From assembly GCA_047630175.1 (NCBI GenBank), contig JBLHVI010000079.1, positions 1 to 15,096 on the forward strand: a stretch of 15,096 nt of DNA, given 5' to 3'. The position numbers were made by a program, and so were the translations under genes. Origin of the DNA: UBA4582 sp047630175. GTDB lineage: Bacteria > Pseudomonadota > Gammaproteobacteria > Pseudomonadales > Azotimanducaceae. The notes under the pieces were generated by a model. It was not told where the DNA came from. It made no database searches and saw only the letters and a program-made list of their open reading frames with translations. Positions 14,005-15,096 of the stretch are shown piece after piece (the first letter of the stretch is position 1; each line of letters starts with the position of its first letter).

Positions 14005-15024
14005 ATGCTGCCAGCGAAATTTTACATAATGCGCACTTGCGTCGCGCGTGCACTGCTGCTGCTTTTCGCCGTAGGCGTGCACGGGCAGGTTTTAGCCCTA
14101 GATGCTGTTGGTGCCGAGGTTCGCGACACTGGGCAACCGGATGAAGCGGGTCTGTGGTTACAAAAAATGGGTGATGCGCTGCGACATGAATCCTACGAGG
14201 GTATATTTACCTACATGCGGGGTTACCAGTTTGATACTGTGCAGGTAGCTCACGAGTTCAGAGACGGGCAGGAATTCGAGCGGCTTTCACACCTCAACGG
14301 AGCGCCCAGAGAGTTGATTCGTGCAGGTGAAGACGTCGTTTGCAATCACGGTAGCGGCTCTGATATCGACATGGATCATGAAAACCTGATGGGCCCATTT
14401 ACCCGAAGCTTCAGTAAGAAACTCAGTCGTGATCAGTCCTTTTACCAGTTTTCAGTGCTGGGTTCCGACCGCATTGCTGGCCGCGCCGCCGTGGTATTAG
14501 GCATTGCGCCTAAAAATAATGACCGATATGGTTATCGCCTCTGGCTTGATCGTCAAACAGGGCTGTTGCTGCAGTCACACTTGGTTAACGCTGGTCGCAT
14601 TCTTGAAGCGTTCCAGTTCTCTCGCATTGATATTGGTAACGAAATTAATCAGCAGTCGCTGGCTAGTACGCTGGGTGATGACCGGATACAGCATCAATTA
14701 GCGATTGCTACTGTGCCATCACGTAATGAGTCGACGCGGCAACAACCGCCTGGATGGAGAGTTGCTTGGTTGCCAAGAGGTTTTCGCGCAGTCACCAGCC
14801 CGACGCAGGACCGAGTGCTCTATACCGATGGTTTAGCGACTTTTTCGGTGATCGTTGAACGCCCGGGCACGTCAAAACTTGGCGAGCTCGAGACCCATAT
14901 GGGTGGTACTGTGGTGATTACCCGCCGTCTTAAAGGATCTGCTCAACAAATCACCGTCGTTGGTGAAGTGCCTGTGGACACTGCCAAGCGAGTCGCCGAA
15001 TCTGTTGAGCCGATAATTTATTAG
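14005..15024 (+). CDS. rseB: Periplasmic sigma-E regulator RseB/MucB
   Basis: RseB binds the periplasmic part of RseA, shields it from proteolysis, and releases it on sensing mislocalised lipoproteins or LPS. The 339-residue protein begins with a secretion signal: basic segment, then ALLLLFAVGV (16-25) and a likely cleavage after VLA or VHG near residues 26-31. The large lipid-binding domain (about 46-220) shows LWLQKMGDALRHESYEGIF, HEFRDGQEFERLSHLNG and the paired YGYRLWLDRQTGLLLQS. The smaller C-domain (about 245-335) has PPGWRVAWLPRGF and LYTDGLATFSVIVE, both typical of the MucB/RseB family. ATG 14005 is taken as the start; ATG 14029 (MRTCVARALLLL) would give a neater signal peptide, but neither has a strong, well-spaced ribosome site. 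It lies 15 bases after rseA. A mucD/degP-type gene would be expected next, outside the window. Confidence 0.94.
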   Translation: MLPAKFYIMRTCVARALLLLFAVGVHGQVLALDAVGAEVRDTGQPDEAGLWLQKMGDALRHESYEGIFTYMRGYQFDTVQVAHEFRDGQEFERLSHLNGAPRELIRAGEDVVCNHGSGSDIDMDHENLMGPFTRSFSKKLSRDQSFYQFSVLGSDRIAGRAAVVLGIAPKNNDRYGYRLWLDRQTGLLLQSHLVNAGRILEAFQFSRIDIGNEINQQSLASTLGDDRIQHQLAIATVPSRNESTRQQPPGWRVAWLPRGFRAVTSPTQDRVLYTDGLATFSVIVERPGTSKLGELETHMGGTVVITRRLKGSAQQITVVGEVPVDTAKRVAESVEPIIY

Positions 15025-15057
15025 GTCAGCACAACGTACGACTACAATCCCTAGACT

Positions 15058-15096
15058 TTATTCGACCGACCTTATTCGACCGACCTTATTCGACCG
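15058..15096 (+). repeat. 14-bp tandem repeat downstream of rseB, cut by the window end
   Basis: The unit TTATTCGACCGACC occurs at 15058-15071 and 15072-15085, and a partial third copy (11 bases) reaches the last base at 15096. Copies are identical. The array starts 34 bases after the rseB stop and may continue beyond the window, so its true copy number is unknown. Confidence 0.85.

Noticed and set aside
15058..15096. Start of a CRISPR array
   Set aside because: The repeats are 14 bases and directly abut without spacers.

Overview
The window looks like a chromosomal segment of a free-living, probably marine or environmental gammaproteobacterium. The strongest clue is the block ygfZ / sdhE-ygfX / nadB / rpoE-rseA-rseB. 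It has the arrangement known around algU-mucA-mucB in Pseudomonas and relatives: nadB diverges from the sigma-E gene, and ygfZ diverges from sdhE. Protein matches are from memory of family motifs, not from a search.

Region 1 (1-1907) is an accessory, partly decayed zone. It holds the 3' end of an FtsX/MacB-type ABC transporter permease, a near-perfect REP-like palindrome (275-313), a possible 55-residue one-helix membrane protein (352-519), and a wrecked DUF222/HNH endonuclease gene (about 839-1482) with two frame changes and lost HNH residues. About 425 bases without a recognisable gene follow.

Region 2 (1908-8061, all plus strand) starts with a single-domain PilZ protein and continues with a compact five-gene valine operon: mmsA, an isobutyryl-CoA dehydrogenase-like acyl-CoA dehydrogenase, an enoyl-CoA hydratase, a 3-hydroxyisobutyryl-CoA hydrolase and mmsB. 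Together they cover every step from isobutyryl-CoA to propionyl-CoA: isobutyryl-CoA, methacrylyl-CoA, 3-hydroxyisobutyryl-CoA, 3-hydroxyisobutyrate, methylmalonate semialdehyde, propionyl-CoA. No AraC-type MmsR regulator is adjacent. A 16-bp-period direct repeat sits just ahead of mmsB.

Region 3 (8116-10687) holds an HDOD signalling protein and ygfZ on the minus strand. The sdhE-ygfX pair diverges from ygfZ on the plus strand.

Region 4 (10678-15096) is nadB on the minus strand, running tail to tail with ygfX with a 10-bp overlap, then the sigma-E operon rpoE-rseA-rseB. A good sigma-E-type promoter (12518-12545) points to autoregulation of rpoE. nadB, rpoE and rseA all appear to use non-ATG starts. 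The window ends in a 14-bp tandem repeat downstream of rseB that runs off the edge.

I found no clear evidence for a previously undescribed system. The items most worth a second look are the REP-like palindrome, the mmsB leader repeat, the small membrane protein, the nadB upstream palindrome and the terminal tandem repeat.
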